Origin: Euptelea pleiosperma
Lineage: Eukaryota; Streptophyta; Magnoliopsida; Ranunculales; Eupteleaceae
Assembly (NCBI GenBank): GCA_035048495.1
Contig: CM068541.1
Span: 10,175,929 to 10,239,928, forward strand
Direction: 5' to 3'
Length of the DNA: 64,000 nucleotides
Shown: one piece after another, positions 35,844 to 47,809 of the stretch
How positions within the stretch are numbered: the first letter of the stretch is position 1
How the letters are laid out: each line of letters begins with the position of its first letter
Translations under genes and position numbers: made by a program
The notes under the pieces: model-generated
What the model was told of the DNA's origin: nothing
Databases searched by the model: none
What the model saw: only the letters and a program-made list of their open reading frames with translations

Positions 35844-36172
35844 GATCACAGCACACAATATGAGCCACGTGGCACACTCTTATAGGGCACTGACCGTATG
35901 GATGTTTGTCCAGTCCCTCGGTGGATCTGTAAACCAAAAATCAGTCTGATTAGAGATTTAAAACCTTTGGATCTTTGCTCCCAAATAACGCTCAATAATG
36001 CTCAAATACCTACAGTTAATATCAACCCATGAAAATAACTTCAATCCAACGCTTAGAAATCACTGATCAGGTTCATTTTTGGTTTGGAGGTCGACCTAGT
36101 GATTGGCCTAACATCCATACGGTCAGAGACCTCTAAGATTATGCCAAGTGGCTCGTATTGTGTGCTGTGATC
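35844..36172. mobile_element. G-box foldback MITE, copy M11, in the promoter of exchanger copy 3
   Basis: The ends GATCACAGCACACAATATGA and its inverse (TTGTGTGCTGTGATC) bound a complete family core. The left arm has the perfect G-box palindrome GCCACGTGGC at 35864-35873; the right arm has GCCAAGTGGC. The element lies 0.36-0.69 kb upstream of the copy 3 ATG and interrupts homology with the copy 2 promoter, so it is specific to copy 3. Confidence 0.8.
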
Positions 36173-36473
36173 GGCTTCGTTCACAGCAGGCAGTGAGCGA
36201 AGGTTTACTCTTGAAAGTGTAGATTTCGAATTATCCATACTCGATACTCCATAGAACAATTCTGTAACACAACGTCACAAGGTAGACTTCCTCGAGATTC
36301 CCATCTCACGAATCTCAAAATCACACAAATAACGATGCAAAAATTTTAGACACTTCACGTGAGAAAGATAAATCTGTTCCAGTGCTCTGTACTCTCTCAG
36401 TCTCTGTATCTCTTCTAATTCAATCCTTTCACCTTCCATTCCGTCCAGCAAACTAACACACACACACATTCTC

Positions 36474-36490
36474 TCTCTCTCTCTCTCTCT
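36474..36490 (+). repeat. (CT)n in the 5' leader region of copy 3
   Basis: Short CT run about 45 bases upstream of the ATG, equivalent to 25199-25226 in copy 2. Confidence 0.8.
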
Positions 36491-36533
36491 AAACGTAGTT
36501 GAAGAGACAGCAAAACAAAAAAACAAGGGATAG

Positions 36534-39500
36534 ATGGCGAGCAAAGCTAAATCAACATCTCATTTCCTATTTTTGTTCATTCTCCTTGTAATCTCCAATC
36601 TCCCCTGCTATCACAGCCGATTCATTACAGATTCCTCTTCTTCCTCTGATTCAAAGCTTTCCGATGGAATCGACAATGTGGAACAACAACAATCTTTCCT
36701 CCTACTTCTCAAATCAGAGACTTGTGAACAGACGTATGGATTCCTTCCCTGCACCACCACCGTCTTTGGAAATCTCTTCCTTTTCATTACCTATGGTTAC
36801 TTCATGTTCCTTTCTGCTCGGTATCTCTCCAATGGAAGCGAGCTTCTTCTCGAGATCCTTGGACCTGGTATCATTGGCGGTCTCGTCTTACCGGTTCTCA
36901 GCGCGCTTCCCGACGCCATGCTCATCCTTGGTAGGCTTGATTTGAATTAATTTAATCTCAATTTATATCTTGTTTTTTTTTTTTTTTTTAATTATATGGT
37001 TCTTGAGAGTGGTTGAATTTGATAATAAAAAAATTCGAATTTTTGGAACACACACACTGTTTGAGCACCTTTTGTTGTTGATGATGTTGGGGAAAGAATT
37101 GAAACAGATGGTTGGTTCAGAATTTTTGGATCTGTTACGGGTAATGAGGCTTGAATTTGTGGATTTTATTAAGGGTCTCTACGGGCGCCCACCTCTTTAA
37201 GCTGGGCACCCACGTCTCAGACAAAAGTCTTTTTTTTTTACCAAAAAAGCCCTTGTCACCCACCCCAGTCCATCCCTTCTCCTTCGTCTCCTCTCTCTCT
37301 CTCTACTGTAACTCTCTCTCTCCCTCTCCCTCTATTTGTCTCAAATTGTACCAGAAAGTTCTCTGATCCTTGAAGCAATGTTTGATACGAAAGGGCTGTT
37401 CTTTGATGCAGCCTTCTGTATCAAAATTTTGATGCTGAAGTCCCTCAAATTGCAAAGTAATAGGCCCGCTTGCCACTTGAATGTATGGCCCACACTGTGA
37501 TAGACCTACACACCAAAAATCACGGATAAAGGGACCTCCACAAGATGTGGGCCAAACATTCATAGAGGCAATGGGCCCGAAAGAGTCTACTACGTGGCAA
37601 ATTGAGGGACTTCTGCATCAAATTTTTGATACAGAAGTCGGTATCCTAGACCTTCCTAAAAACATAATGCCACGTGGCACTCTTTCGGGCCCAATGACTC
37701 ATAAATGTTGGGCCCCTCTTCTTGATGAACTTTAAATCAACAATTCAGTCTGGTTGATGAATCGTTGCTGTTGGGTTTGAGAATTTCATTATGGACTTTT
37801 TATCCATCCATGCGCCTGTTATCCATGGACCTGTTCATGAGCCCATGATGGAAAAATGCATAAATGCAACAGCTAGAAATCATTGGGTAAGCTTGATATA
37901 AGCTAAAAGTCAACTTATTAGCTTATGATGAGCTATTTAGAAATCTGGCTTATAGCTTATGGCTTATACGGGGAAGCACTTTCTAAAACTTAAGCGAAAC
38001 TCTTTAAATATCTAAAATGACATTCTATTCCTTCAATACAAATTCTAAATGACCATTAAACCTTTAATAAAACTTTTTGAATGACTAATTCATCATTTCT
38101 TACCCAAACCAAATCTTTAAACCATGACTGTTAAGCTTACCCAAATGCAGTGTGTGGGTGAAACCTTTATGGTGTCAGTGAGCCCGAAAGTGTGCCAAGT
38201 GTCATTTTGAGGGAAGGATATATCAAACTGTTGAAACGGATCGTGATTCGTGGTGCAAACTTAAGCGAAACTCTTTAAATATCTAAAATGCCATTTGGGG
38301 GGCTGTCAACATACGAGGGTGTTTTGATTATTTACACAAGTGGCCATGGAGGTGATTTAGGTACCTAGACACCCAAAAATGTTGACAATCCCCCAATCAA
38401 GTTGGAGTGTGAGCTATAGAGCAAGAAGCTAGCATTTCTCTTATTATTAATCACATGAATTAATGAATTTTTTTATGATATTCTTTTTATTAATTAAATT
38501 TTCATTTAAATATTATTTTATTAAAATATTAATATTAAAGGAATTAGAAATACGAGTAGGACGACAATTGCATGCATCAACGATAATGAAATTGAAATCT
38601 AATGGTTAATTACCTATTTATGGTCTTATTGTTATATATAATTCAAAAAATTAATATTTATTAAATTACACAAATAATCTAATTAAAACAAAAAATAAAT
38701 AGATAGCTCATAGAGGAACAAGTGCATGCATCAATAAATATATATATTCTACATTTATTAAAAAGTATGTATAATCTATTATGGTGGAAATAATAAATAA
38801 AAATATATTTCTATTTTATATATTATTTAACATTTTTAATAGTATAAATAAAATACATAAAAGTCTATAAAACTATAATTTGATCATATCTCTATTGCTT
38901 GCACGAAGGGGATTGGTGATCCATTTGGCTATGAGCAATTAACAATCTAATTGAATTTTATATTCTCGAAGAACATTATTTTTAACAATTAAATGTAAAT
39001 TTTGGCTTTCAAAGTCACAGTACTTCAGTTACGTCAATATGTGTCGAATGCTATTGATCTTGCAAATCTTACTGCAAATGGTTTTGATCTTGATCTTGGT
39101 GGGTATTGATCTTTTTTAGTGTCTGATACCACATGAGTTGTTCTCTTGCATAAGGACGACCATTGTTCTTCCCTAGCTTCTAATGACCAATTTTGTGTTG
39201 CTTTCTATTGATTTTGCTTAGCTCTTATATCAATAAATCTTTCTTTTTCCATTATAAAATTCATGTCCTTGTCAATGACTCGGAGTGAGCTTTCCGGGTT
39301 TCATGTCTTATATTCTACTTCAGTGAATTAGATAAGGGAATATTGTGGATCCAATGCTTCTCATAAACTTAACCATTGCTACAAACATTGCTTCTGATCT
39401 AGTTTCTTGTGTTTCTACACAGTATCTGGACTCTCTGGAAGCAAAGAAACTGCTCAAAGTCAGGTCCTGGTTGGAATGGGTTTGCTAGCTGGGTCAACTG

Positions 39501-42500
39501 TCCTGCTTCTCACGTTACTATGGGGATCTTGTGTTATTGTTGGCAAGTGTGATCTTGAGGAGTCAACTGCAATAGATTTAAAAGATACGAAAGGGTTAAG
39601 CTTAACTGGTATTCTCTTCTACTTACTATTTACTTGAGCAGAATGTAATCTGAAGATAAGTTTACATTTTGGAATATACTTAAACGTTGATACTAGAATT
39701 CCCTCATGTGTGTTTGTATATTCATTTCTGCGTTGAGCTCGAGATCAACCAGCATAATTTGGACCCCAACATCTTTTCCATTCTTGAAGAGATCTTAAGG
39801 TGGATTTGCCTTTTCTAGATAATATATGAACGTGTAAATTTAAGGCTTTTTATAAAAGGACAAATATGCTTGAAGATTTAGCACATGAGCCTGAATGTGC
39901 TACATGTTCTGTTGAAGTTTGATTTTAAAGATGGTTGGGAATCTTGATAGAAATGAAACAGAATGATTAGTGGAGTATTTCAATTGTCCTTACACCCATT
40001 GACTGAATCACTTGCTTAAACTTTTATTTGGGAAACTTAATAAATTTAGTAAGAATTTCATGGTTTGAAATCATTTTTGCACAAAATTGATACCCGTAGA
40101 ATGAATTAATTTGGTAATATTAGGTGAACAACATAACCTACAATTTCTCTATCTCTGCAGGATCGGGTGTCAGTACTGATATTTGGACTAGCTATGCTGC
40201 AATGATGATGGTCGTATCTGTGGTCCCATTTATCATTGTCCAACTAGCACAAGTTCTAACTTCATCTTCTGGAAGACGCTTAGCAGTCTTGATTTCACTC
40301 ATTGTTGCGATTGCATTATTACTAGCGTATTGCTTGTATCAGGTATATATTATTGTATGCTACCATGCTGTTTGATAAATCCTTTAAGTAAATCTTAATA
40401 CATCTTTCGTGTGTACTGCAGACATAAAGCTCCTAGAGAATGTTATAGGAGTATATTTTGATCCATGACCACTTAATAGAAAACTCCAACATGCAAATTT
40501 GTTAATTTTAGTGTATGACGATGTATAGTCTTAATTACTTTTGTTTGCCATTCTTTCATGAGTATTTGTTTCTATATTGTTAATTATAACCTATCTATGA
40601 GACAATGTCATGTTATTTTTAAAACTAGTGAATATGGTGTCAACTATAATCTTTAACACTACCATTTTCATTTAACTGAATCATTGGCCTATTATTTTTT
40701 CTTCCAGTCATCAATTTTCCCTTCATATCGTAAAATTGGTTTGCTAGAATGGAAAAAAAACCATTGAACAGAAGCATGGTTTAAAAAGGCTTTTTGAGGC
40801 TACGCCTTGAGGCTTCTTGAAACAACCTCTAGGCTATAGCCTTAGTTGTCATTTCTGAGGGCTTAAGCCCTAGTTCATTGAGGCTATAACCTCACTTTTA
40901 CACATTAAAACACAATATCGTAACCCCTTTATTTTTTATTATTTTCACTTCTTTTTCTAAAACACCCTCCCCAATAATCCTTTATGGTAAAAAAATGACC
41001 TTAAAGATCTTAATTTTGTTATCTAAAACTTTTTATTTTGTGAGAAACCCTAAATTTAATTTCATCCCTAGTTTTTCCCACATGAGAGAATTTTTTATAG
41101 AGTCAAATCTCATCGGATTTTGATTCCATTACTTCTTACGGTTTTCTTGTGAGGAACCTCACCAAACTCAAACAAGAAATCAAAGCATTACAGAGTTGCT
41201 CTACTATTTTCCTAACTCTATCTTGTTAGTACTTTGTTAGTGAACTGAGCTTATTAACTATTTAGATTTGGTAATTTAATTATGTGATTTATGTTTTTTA
41301 AGATTTGATATAAACATCAGGCTTTCTATTCGAGTCCAACAATGTCACTTATAAGGTAAAAGTTATAGCCTCAGTACCTTTTATGCTTATTTAAGTTATT
41401 TTTTTCACATGGTATGTAGTTTCTAATTTTAAAAAAATTGAATATATTTTATTTAGAAATTTTCAAGCATTTTTCTTTTAAATCAGGCTTACGCGCCTTT
41501 TGGGGGCAAATTGCCTTAGTACCTGAACTAGCCTTTTTAAACTTCGAATAAAAGAAGGGTTGGAACTCCGCCGATGTAGTGCTTTACACTGCATCGCCAA
41601 TCCCAAGCCCAGATGGTGGGTTACGTTAGGTTGGCAGCCGGTAGCAGGTGTAAAACTTTTGCCAAATAATACCATAAATCCTGATCCATTGTTACATTTA
41701 GCTCATATGCTAAGGCGTTCCCTAGAAGTGAGTAGTGACGCGTTGCAGCGATACCCGGTTCCAGTGGGAAGTGAGCAAGGGTTGGCAAGGCGTACTCTAG
41801 AAATGATTTGTTGGACGACACCCGGTTGCGATGAAAAGTAGGCAAGGTTTCCCACACCATACTGGACGAGTCCAGGTAAAGAAGTTAGTCCAATAAAGTA
41901 AGAATCGTCCCTCCACTTCAAAGATTGGGAATTTAACAAGAACTTAAAGTTAGTAGACACAATGAGAAGAAGGAGAGTTAACATAGCATGTTTACAAGAA
42001 ATAAAGTAGGAAGGGAAAAAAGCTAAAAAAATAGATTACAGGAGAAATTTATAATATAAATGGAGTAGGAATAATTGGAGATAAAGATACGAAAGATAAA
42101 TCTGTAAAGAGAATAGGAGATAGGTTGTTTTTATTAAAAATAGTGACAGGTGAAGAGATTATTAACATAATTAGTGTTTACGCACCTCAAGTTGGATTAA
42201 GCCTCTTTCGGCGAAAGTGGCATTTTTTGTGTGGTGTGCTTCCCTTGCGAAGATCCTAACAGTGGACAACCTCATCAAACGGAACTGGGCTATGGCTAAT
42301 TACTGCATCATGTGTAAGGATGCAGGTGAATCAGTCAACCATCTTCTTCTGCACTGTAGAGTAGCCCGAGAAGTGTGGGGTATCTTTCTTCAGTGCTTTT
42401 GGAATCTATTGGACCCTCCCGGACACTGTAAAGCAGGCGATCAAGAGCTGGTCTTCTAGGTGCTTCACTTCCTGTGGGAGGAGACTTTGGCACCTTCTTC

Positions 42501-45500
42501 CCTTTGCGGTTTGGTGGGGTATTTGGCTTGAAAGAAATAGGAGAATCTTTGATGGGAAGGAGGAGACTATCCAAGGAATGGTCATTAACATTAAGGCTTC
42601 TCTTTTGATGGGGAAATGATATTTATAAGAAAGGACTTACATAGGCATGAAGGGAAGAAAAGTAGAGGATATGAACAGATGCATGGAGGATATGGATTTG
42701 TAGAAAGAAATGAAATAGGAAGTGTGATCAATTAATTTGCGATGGAATATGATCTTTCAATTGCAAACACATACTTGAAAAAGAGAGAGAAACATTTAAT
42801 TACATCTAAAAGTTAATAAACTAGAGAAGAGATTTGAAATAATGGTCTTTTTTTTTTCATTTGGAAGCCGTGTGAATCATTTATATAAAAGATGGATACA
42901 AATAAAGATGAAAAGATTGAGGTGGATTTGCTGTACAGATGGTAAGTGATAAAAGAATGAGGTGGTGATTCCATATGGAGTGGGATTTCGATTAATAATG
43001 GGTTGGCTGTCAGATAAGATCTCACACAAGGAATCGCCACCTCATTCTTTTATCAGTTACAATTCTAGGGTGGGACTTCTATGATGGCATTCAACATCAC
43101 CAAGAGAATGAAGATGTATATGCTTTATAGATAATATGGCGAAGATGTAAGAAACGAGAGATTGGACAAAAGAGAGAGAGAGGAACGAACTTAGGTGGTT
43201 CGGCCTCCTCTGTTTCTAATGGAATGATTCCTTGTTTGACTATCAAATACCTACCTCAACATATTACAGACCGCTATGGTCATTCATTTCCACATATGGT
43301 TGTATATTACTATATTATGGTTTGATAGCTTATAAGTATGTTTTTATGCTTGTTTTATCATTTCCCAAACTTTCTAAAAAAAAATTCCACAATATTTCCA
43401 TCATTTCCACGAAAAATGTATTATTTCCTCACCGGTCGAAATATTTCCATATCCGGGGTAGTTGAAATAAAACTCGAAACCGAAATTTATTTCATTGATT
43501 TATATATTGTGCACTTAAGTGAGTGTTAGGCCTACTTACATAAATAAGATTTAAGTGAACTGTGGGCCCACACAATAAACATAATAAAGACAAAAATAAT
43601 TGAAGAAAACAAGTACTCTAACATATGCAATTATGGAAGTACCGAGAAAGTTAGATGCTAAGTCCTAGCATTGGGAAAACCATAAAGATTATAGTCATAC
43701 AGAGTGCAGAGAGATATTCTTCTTATTATGGAAGTAGTTAAATCTGTATAGTTTCTAGCAAATCCATTTTAATCTTATAATCATTTAATAAGTTGGAGTT
43801 GTGATTTATCTAGTTATATGGATAATGGTATCTTCACTTTTAAATATTGGTGCAGGTCTTTCAGCCTTGGATTCAGGAGAGAAGAGTTGCATATGCAAAG
43901 CACAAACATGTAATATCAGGAATTTTAAAACATATGCACGGACTAGGAAGGCTCATCACAGAAGATGGTGAACCTGATACAGATGTTATAAGAAAGTTAG
44001 TCTTTATAATTCTTCTTTAAACTCTTTTTATTAGATAATCTATTCTATTTAATCAATCTTTCTGTGATTAACTACAGGTTATTTAAGAGAATCGATGAGA
44101 ATTCAGATGAACTTCTATCACCTTTGGAGTTAAGAGCACTGATCATAGGAATCCGTTTTGAAGAGTTAAATTTGGATGAAGATGATGCTGTTGAAAAAGT
44201 ACTGAAAGATTTTGATACATCTGGTGATTCTCATGTTGATGAGGAGGAGTTTGTCAATGGAATCACTAAATGGATCGAGGAAGCTAGGCGTTCTGTAGCT
44301 TCTTATAATAATGGAGTTCCTCACACGAAGTTATTAATTGACTTTCATCTGGTAAGTTTTCTCATGATATGCCTTTCTATGATCCTACGCATTACTATAG
44401 TTTTATGAAATCTTCAAAATGCATGTGCAGCAAACCAAGAAAGACCATAATCTATTGGGGAATCAGAGTGATGAGGGTGAACAAAGTGTAGCAAATCCCA
44501 GGTGGATTTGCTTTAAAGCAGTATTAATGTTGTTGCTGGGAACTGTTATTGCAGCTGCATTTGCAGATCCCCTTGTAGATGCCGTTGACAACTTCTCCAG
44601 CGCTACAAGTATACCTTCATTCTTCATCTCATTTATCGTGTTGCCCCTGGCTACAAGCTCCAGTGAGGCAGTGTCAGCACTTATTTTTGCCAGCCGAAAG
44701 AAGCAAAGAACTGCTTCTTTGACATTTTCTGAGGTTTGTTCTCCCTTTGTACCACTGTTCTTTTATATATCAAATGTACAGCGGATGAAAGGAATAATAA
44801 CTACGCACAGTATTGTAGAGTTTCAACTCTCTCATGTCCTTGTAGTCATTAGGATGTGTTCATATCAAGTTATGTGTAACTTGTTGGCTGCTTGACTTTG
44901 AATTCGGATTCATGTGAAGAGATTGACATAATTTTTACACTGGCTGCGGTCTTGATGTAAGCCGCCTCCTTTATCCGACTTGGGACCGGCAATACAGTGT
45001 AAAAAGAACATTACACATGCTGAGTTTACTAGACTTTAAACTTCTGATTGAGAAATATCAATATTGAGGGGTAACTTATGATTTTAAATAGATTAATGCA
45101 TCATTCAGGTTAATCATTTGTTACTACCACTTCAAATTCCTTCCCTAGCTTGCTAGATGGGGGCTTTAAATGTTAGAAGTTGCTTGATCTGGAAGTTGCT
45201 CCCACTTGTTCTACTCAAGAATATTTGGAAAGAATGGAATAAAAGGTTTTTTGAAGATATTAACGGGTCTTGAGAATTTTTTATTTTGGAGCTGCTCCCA
45301 TTTGTGGGAAGTGTTTGTTCAAGGTCATTTGTAATCTTCTTTGGATGGAGTTGTGTTTCGTTTCAGTTGGTTCTTAAGCTTTTTCCCTTCGAATTTTTAT
45401 GTAATTTTTATACCTTGCGGTTTTCCTTTACTTCTTCTACATATAAGAGTATAAGACTACATATCAGAAAAGAAATTGCTTTCATTGCTGTAGATAAGAA

Positions 45501-47809
45501 TCACTTTTATCTTGTTGAAGTTTTTCAGCCACTATTCTGAATTTTGTACTCATTTTCAATTTTACTTGAGAGGTTATTACCAAAAATTGTGCTTTTAGAC
45601 TCACTTAAGCCTGACAAAACTCCTAGTACTTCAGGACTGTCCTGTAAACCTGTCAACAAAACTTAAATCCTTTGGTGCTGATTTTGCTGCACTGGATGAC
45701 CGATACCAGAAAATTGTCAGAAAACAAAATAGAATGAAGTGGATCTATCAACAAGTCCAGCTTATTTTGCTGGCAGGTTCTGTAAATTGTTTTTTAGTTC
45801 ACCATGTGTGCACTATATATCATTTTAACAAATATTGCCGAGATTCTCTTTGTAGTTATGTGTCTTGATGATAAATCTAAACTATGTCCAATTTTCTGGA
45901 AGGATTTCGAAAAGTGAATATATTACAAACTTGTGGTATTTTCTTTAGAATTTTTAGAAGTGCAAATTATGTTAGTTTCAGAATCTTAACAATATTTTTC
46001 TATGATTCTGTTATTTTCATTGATATTATCCTAGTAAACCACAAAAGAATAAATTGCATTAAATCTCCTGAAACTTCCCGTGCCGAGAAAGTCCCAAGAA
46101 CCCCCAACCATGTGACTTACTTTAGTTGATCATCACTAAATGAAGCTGGTTTTTACTTTACTAGGTGATACTTCTTTGTTATATTGTTCACAAGATGCCT
46201 TGGATTTTTCTTTGGTTACCAAATCAAGGTATTCGTTGCTTGGAAGATTGATTTCCAGTAACGTAACAAGGATGCTACATTTTCTAAGAATTTGTCGTGT
46301 TGGATTCCGTGTTGTACTCACATTTTGGACTTATTCTGACACACATCTTCAAACAAGCCTTAGTTTATTCAAATATTTTGTTTTCAACTGTTATTTTTAT
46401 ATTGTTTACCTGGTTTTAATCAGTATCAGCTTATCTAACTTCATCCTTTTTTAGTTCTCTACTTAACCTGAACTAAAATACTTTTACAAATATATCTATA
46501 AACATATGGAATAAACTGTATAATTTCTATCGGGTTTTGGAAAAAGGGGGGGGGGGGGGGGGAAGGAGTGGGGTTAGTGTGTCTTACAGTTCATATCAGT
46601 GTTGGACATTGAAACACGTGTCCGAATCCTTGTTACATCGATTTCCAGTTTCCAGAGTGATGTAGAACAGGTTGCTGAGCATCTAGAACGTCAAGATTGG
46701 AGGTAATCAAGTCGAAAAGGTAGTGTCAACTTCAAACAGCCATAACTTTGCGCTTGAAACTTGGATTCGCTATTATTGCTTATGCATGGAATCCTCTCGA
46801 TGAGCATTGCCGGTTTCTGAGGCCAAAAGAGATCATTTTGAGGGTCAAATTGGATTCATTTAGCTTATTTTTAGTTGTTTTTTGCCCGGGTTTGTTTTGG
46901 AAGGTCTGAATTTAGTAATTTAAGGTAATTTTAGGAATTTCGTGAGTTCAAGAATGGTGATTTTTACTCTTTTGGGAAAGTTAGAGTTTCAAAAGTCTAT
47001 AGAAGGCTTGTTATGTTACAAATTGAGAATAATTAATGAGTTTTTTCAGTTTCTCTTGGGTTTTCCCTATGTTTTTCCTTATGGATTCAAGGTTGCACTT
47101 AAGTAGGAAACGGAGATCTTCCTTTTTCGTTCGTGCTTTACGCAAAGTCATAGAAGCTGGCTTAGCCACAACATAGATTTTCACTACTCTATTGCTGTTC
47201 TAAGGACACGTTGAGGGCATATCTAGAAAACGTTTTACCAGGTCCAGAAACTGGTACAGCCAGGCATGTAACGGGATTTGGAAATATCCATACACTGATC
47301 TGATATCAATGACGATATATTTTGTGAGCATTACTTGCAAAATTTCTAGATATTGTAGGTGAAGAACAATAATGTAATCACCCAGATTTGAAGTTACATT
47401 GGATTTGAGAATAATCTGAGATGTTTAAGTCAAAAGCATATTAAACCAATAAGATTTATTTCCCTCAATTTGTATACATCACAATGATTCTGGGAACTTA
47501 AAAACTTTATGTTAGCAATATTTTGGGACTCTTAACCTCTGTGAGACTTATTTGCTGCAGATATATGGGGCAGTGACCATGAACAACGTCCTTTGCCTGG
47601 CTGTCTTTTTAGCCATTGTTTATGTAAGGCAGTTGACATGGGACTTCTCCGCCGAAGTGCTGATCATTCTTATTGTTTGCATCATCATGGGTGTCTTTGG
47701 TAGCTTACGCACTACCTTTCCCCTTTGGACATGTTCAGTGGCGTACGTGCTCTACCCATTCTCCCTGGTGCTGGTTTATGTTCTTGACTATGTTTTTGGG
47801 TGGTCATAG
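36534..47809 (+). CDS. NCL: NCL-type Na+/Ca2+ exchanger with two EF-hands, copy 3
   Basis: Tandem paralogue of the gene at 25278-31720. Exons: 36534-36930, 39423-39608, 40161-40342, 43856-43995, 44078-44351, 44431-44733, 47561-47809. Every exon has the same length as in copy 2, giving 576 residues with no stop or frameshift. Signal peptide, exchanger repeat 1 (GSELLLEILGPG), two EF loops (308-319 and 348-359) and repeat 2 are all present. Differences from copy 2 include ATSSSEA for ATNSSEA in repeat 2, LSPLE for LSPSE at the end of EF loop 1 (a non-ligand position) and LAQVLTSSS for LPQVLNSSS. Copy 1 also differs at the repeat 2 Asn, whereas Arabidopsis NCL has Asn as I recall it. The gene is 11.3 kb long against 6.4 kb because of intron insertions. 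A MITE with a G-box sits in its promoter. Confidence 0.92.
37400..37660. repeat. Foldback MITE in intron 1 of copy 3 only
   Basis: Inverted ends TGATGCTGAAGTCCCTCAAT and ATTGAGGGACTTCTGCATCA, with GGGCC blocks and CACACCAAAAATCA inside. No counterpart at the equivalent place in copy 2 (around 25965). Confidence 0.7.
40775..41550. mobile_element. Element with GGTTTAAAAAGGCT inverted ends in intron 3 of copy 3
   Basis: The sequence CATGGTTTAAAAAGGCTTTT opens and AGCCTTTTTAAACTTCG closes a block of about 770 bp missing from copy 2, where GAACAGAAG runs straight into AAGGGTTGG. AGAAG is repeated at both borders. No coding capacity was recognised. Confidence 0.65.
41553..42195 (+). mobile_element. 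RTE-type LINE remnant, first part, intron 3 of copy 3
   Basis: Same 5' region as 28700-29290 (CCCAAGCCCAGATGG, GGTTACGTTAGGTTGGCAGC), then a degraded endonuclease-domain frame with RIGDRLFLLKIVTGEEI followed by IISVYAPQVGL, matching the EEP endonuclease of RTE LINEs. The frame stops abruptly at about 42198, where a different LINE begins. Confidence 0.75.
42196..42622 (+). mobile_element. L1-type LINE 3' fragment (reverse-transcriptase zinc-binding domain), nested
   Basis: The frame reads KVAFFVWCASLAKILTVDNL, then KRNWAMANYCIMCKDAGESV and NHLLLHCRVAREVW. This is the zinc-binding domain at the C-terminal end of plant L1-type ORF2 (CxxC...HxxxxC). After a frameshift, WWGIWLERNRRIF follows, the usual end of ORF2. 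The fragment interrupts the RTE-type element on either side. Confidence 0.8.
42623..42815 (+). mobile_element. RTE-type LINE remnant, second part
   Basis: With shifts of frame the sequence reads GYEQMHGGYGFVERNE and, further on, FAMEYDLSIANTYLKKREKH, the continuation of the EEP endonuclease domain seen at 41984-42195. This supports one RTE element split by the L1-type fragment. Confidence 0.7.
42940..43060. repeat. Hairpin with 31-bp arms in intron 3 of copy 3
   Basis: The left arm (42940-42970, TAAAAGAATGAGGTGG core) and right arm (43030-43060, CCACCTCATTCTTTTA core) are inverse with two mismatches; the loop is about 59 bases. Confidence 0.75.
45045..46560. other. Copy 3-specific insertion in intron 6, with weak LINE tail
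   Basis: In copy 2 CTTCTGATTCCCCAGTGTG runs on directly; in copy 3 about 1.5 kb intervenes. Near 45200-45260 a frame reads LLKNIWKEWNKRFFEDING, similar to the last residues of L1-type LINE ORF2. The rest is AT-rich without recognisable domains. The block ends in a run of about 20 G residues (about 46542-46562). Confidence 0.55.
46681..47295. other. Copy 3-specific insertion in intron 6, LTR-like
   Basis: About 610 bp between GTTGCTGAGC and TCAATGAC, contiguous in copy 2. The text CGAAAAGGTAGTGTCAACTT with CAGCCATAACTTTGCGCTTG resembles LTR retrotransposon termini, but no paired repeat or primer-binding site was seen, so the class is open. Confidence 0.4.

Noticed and set aside
45286..45540. 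Open frame of 84 codons in intron 6 of copy 3
   Set aside because: Hydrophobic translation of T-rich intron DNA following a LINE tail; no independent support.
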